DNA from: Streptomyces sp. NBC_01471
GTDB lineage: Bacteria; Actinomycetota; Actinomycetes; Streptomycetales; Streptomycetaceae
Assembly: GCF_041438865.1 (NCBI RefSeq)
Contig: NZ_CP109450.1
Location: forward strand, 6,636,001-6,700,000
Direction of reading: 5' to 3'
DNA: 64,000 nucleotides
Position 1 is the first letter of the stretch. Each line of letters begins with the position of its first letter. The position numbers and the translations under genes are program-made. The notes beneath the pieces were generated by a model. The model did not search any database, had not been told where the DNA came from, and worked only from the letters and a program-made list of their open reading frames with translations. This document shows, in pieces, positions 60,451 through 64,000 of the stretch.

Positions 60451-60807
60451 ATGACCGACTCGGCGAACCAGGGAATCAAAACCGTGCTGCACCCCGTCTC
60501 CGACCTGGCGGCTGCCAAGCCGGTCTACAGCGCTCTCCTCGGCGTACCGCCGCTTGCCGACGAGTCCTACTACGTCGGCTTCGAGGTCGCCGGGCAGCAC
60601 ATCGGGCTGGTTCCGGGCGGTGCGCAGCAGGGGATGACCGCGCCGGTGGCCTACTGGCAGGTGCCGGACATCGAGGCGAAGCTCGCCGAGGTGACCGCCG
60701 CGGGTGCCGTCGTGAAGGAGCCCGCGCACGACGTCGGCGGGGGCCGTCTGGTGGCCACGGTCACCGACCCCGACGGCAATGTCCTCGGCCTCCTCCAGGA
60801 CCCGTGA
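60451..60807 (+). CDS. VOC-family (glyoxalase/bleomycin-resistance-like) protein
   Basis: The 118-residue product is a single vicinal-oxygen-chelate unit: [23 protein letters not shown] at the start, [22 protein letters not shown] in the middle and [15 protein letters not shown] at the end. Two paired units make one metal or ligand site, so it acts as a homodimer. The ATG follows AGGAGCG. It lies 126 bases upstream of the UvrA-like gene in the same direction. Confidence 0.9.
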   Translation: MTDSANQGIKTVLHPVSDLAAAKPVYSALLGVPPLADESYYVGFEVAGQHIGLVPGGAQQGMTAPVAYWQVPDIEAKLAEVTAAGAVVKEPAHDVGGGRLVATVTDPDGNVLGLLQDP

Positions 60808-60933
60808 GTGTCCCTCTTCCGCCACGCAGGAGAATGACCGCCCGACCCGGCCGGGGCGGGTCCGGCCGAGCCGGGTGACCCGGCGGGGAGACCGTGAAGG
60901 CGGCCCCGCCCGACAGATGGAGACACGATAAGC

Positions 60934-63318
<2,385 letters not shown>

Positions 63319-63441
63319 CGGCGACCTGGCCGGCGGACTTCCGGGACGTCGCGGTCTCCGCGGATGGTCGTGGGCCGGCCTGCGGAGGGCTGCGGCCGGG
63401 AGGCGGGGGCTGGGCGGAGGTGGCGATCCCGTGCTCCTGGC

Positions 63442-63771
63442 TCAGCCCTTCGGCGCCTTGATGATCTTTCCGCTCCTGTCGACGGTGTGGCTCTGCCAGT
63501 AGGTGTCCCACGTGTCGCCGACGTGTTCGGGCACCTTGCCCTTCGGGTAGCGGGTGTAGCCCTTCGGCGGTTCGTGGCCCTTGGAGGCGCAGGCACTGCC
63601 GGTGGATCCCACGTTCAGCACCGGATACTCACCGCCGCCGCAGATCGCGTCCTCCTGTGAGCAGCCCGTGAGGGCGAAGGCCATCGACGCTGCGGTCAGC
63701 ACAAGAACCGACACGGAGCGGCCGTAGCGGTTGCCGGCCGAGGCCGTACGGGGACGAATGGGCTCGCGCAT
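63442..63771 (-). CDS. Small hypothetical lipoprotein
   Basis: The ATG at 63771 lies seven bases after GAGGAG. The 109-residue product has a Tat- or Sec-compatible signal with lipobox ALTGC (C37). The mature part contains CGGGEYPVLNVGSTGSAC (two extra Cys) and a proline/lysine-rich segment with KGYTRYPKGKVPEHVGDTWDTYW. The pattern recalls a family of short Streptomyces lipoproteins of unknown function. It stands alone between the UvrA-like gene and the TetR-like gene fragment. Confidence 0.82.
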   Translation of the reverse strand: MREPIRPRTASAGNRYGRSVSVLVLTAASMAFALTGCSQEDAICGGGEYPVLNVGSTGSACASKGHEPPKGYTRYPKGKVPEHVGDTWDTYWQSHTVDRSGKIIKAPKG

Positions 63772-63931
63772 GGTGCACTCCTCGTGGATCGGATCGGCTC
63801 GAAGCAATCCTGTGCCGAGCGGGCCGGCCCGATCATGAGTACTCGTACTCAACCTTCGTCCCGCAACCACTCAGCCGTCCGCGCGCCGCAGGGGGCACCT
63901 CGAAGGAGCCGCCCCCTGTGGGGTAACGCTC

Positions 63932-64000
63932 CTAGCGGTGGGCGAGGCCGTCGATCATCAGGGCGACGGTGAAGTCGAACCGGTCGTGGCCCTCGCCGGC
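63932..64000 (-). CDS. C-terminal end of a TetR-like regulator (cut by window)
   Basis: Only the last 22 codons and the TAG stop are inside the window. The encoded end, GHDRFDFTVALMIDGLAHR, matches the usual final helix of TetR-family ligand-binding domains (F-F-x-L-x-x-IL-DGL). The identification rests on this short piece. Confidence 0.5.
   Translation of the reverse strand, partial: AGEGHDRFDFTVALMIDGLAHR

Overview
The window is high-GC chromosomal DNA with frequent GTG/TTG starts, AGGAGG-type ribosome binding sites and strong G+C bias at third codon positions. Gene content and order (Pup-proteasome locus, twin PafB/PafC WYL regulators, tatAC, HelY helicase, a sigK locus, mycosin, infC-rpmI-rplT, pheST) point to a Streptomyces species. 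Most of the window looks like core chromosome. I saw no rRNA, tRNA, CRISPR array, insertion sequence or prophage.

Region 1 (1-16057) is the Pup-proteasome neighbourhood: trmI (5' truncated by the window edge), a small secreted protein, a ferredoxin divergent to arc, then arc, dop, pup, prcB, prcA. A LacI-type regulator and a divergent MFS exporter follow, then pafA, two FKBP prolyl isomerases, pafB and pafC. Arc, 20S PrcAB, PafA and Dop together tag proteins with Pup and degrade or release them. PafBC is a WYL-type transcriptional activator pair. The encoded Pup already ends in Gly-Gly-Glu.

Region 2 (15596-22208) holds two small proteins, tatA-tatC, a small secreted four-cysteine protein, helY and an RluA-type pseudouridine synthase. 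From tatC to just before helY the DNA is visibly richer in A+T, which suggests an exchanged segment.

Region 3 (22379-30195) matches the mycobacterial SigK locus in content: fasciclin lipoprotein, flavin amine oxidase, DUF1365, two cyclopropane-fatty-acid-synthase-like methyltransferases, DUF1295, anti-sigma factor RskA and SigK. Three promoters (fasciclin, amine-oxidase operon, sigK) share CCAATCC-N16-CGAAT(A/G), which reads as the self-regulated SigK regulon.

Region 4 (30360-45885) is mixed: an iron-boxed siderophore-interacting protein, a 5'-3' exonuclease, a glycine-betaine-type ABC transporter whose permease is fused to two binding domains carrying an almost identical 332-bp repeat, an XRE-cupin regulator, a Kir-channel-like protein with a broken selectivity filter, a decayed DUF2510 gene, an aldolase-type PLP enzyme, a mycosin with a proline-rich membrane partner, a beta-lactamase-fold protein, SseB, an aquaporin and DUF1844.

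Region 5 (45942-53776) is translation: infC (apparently starting at AUC), rpmI, rplT, a TrmH-type methyltransferase, an orphan histidine kinase and pheS-pheT. Region 6 (53942-64000) holds a SpoIIE-type phosphatase, a 3-hydroxyacyl-CoA dehydrogenase, a DMT transporter divergent from a MocR regulator with overlapping start codons, a histidine-phosphatase-like protein lacking its catalytic histidines, a frameshifted AHSA1-type gene, an SRPBCC protein, a VOC protein beside a UvrA-like ABC ATPase, a lipoprotein and the end of a TetR-like regulator.
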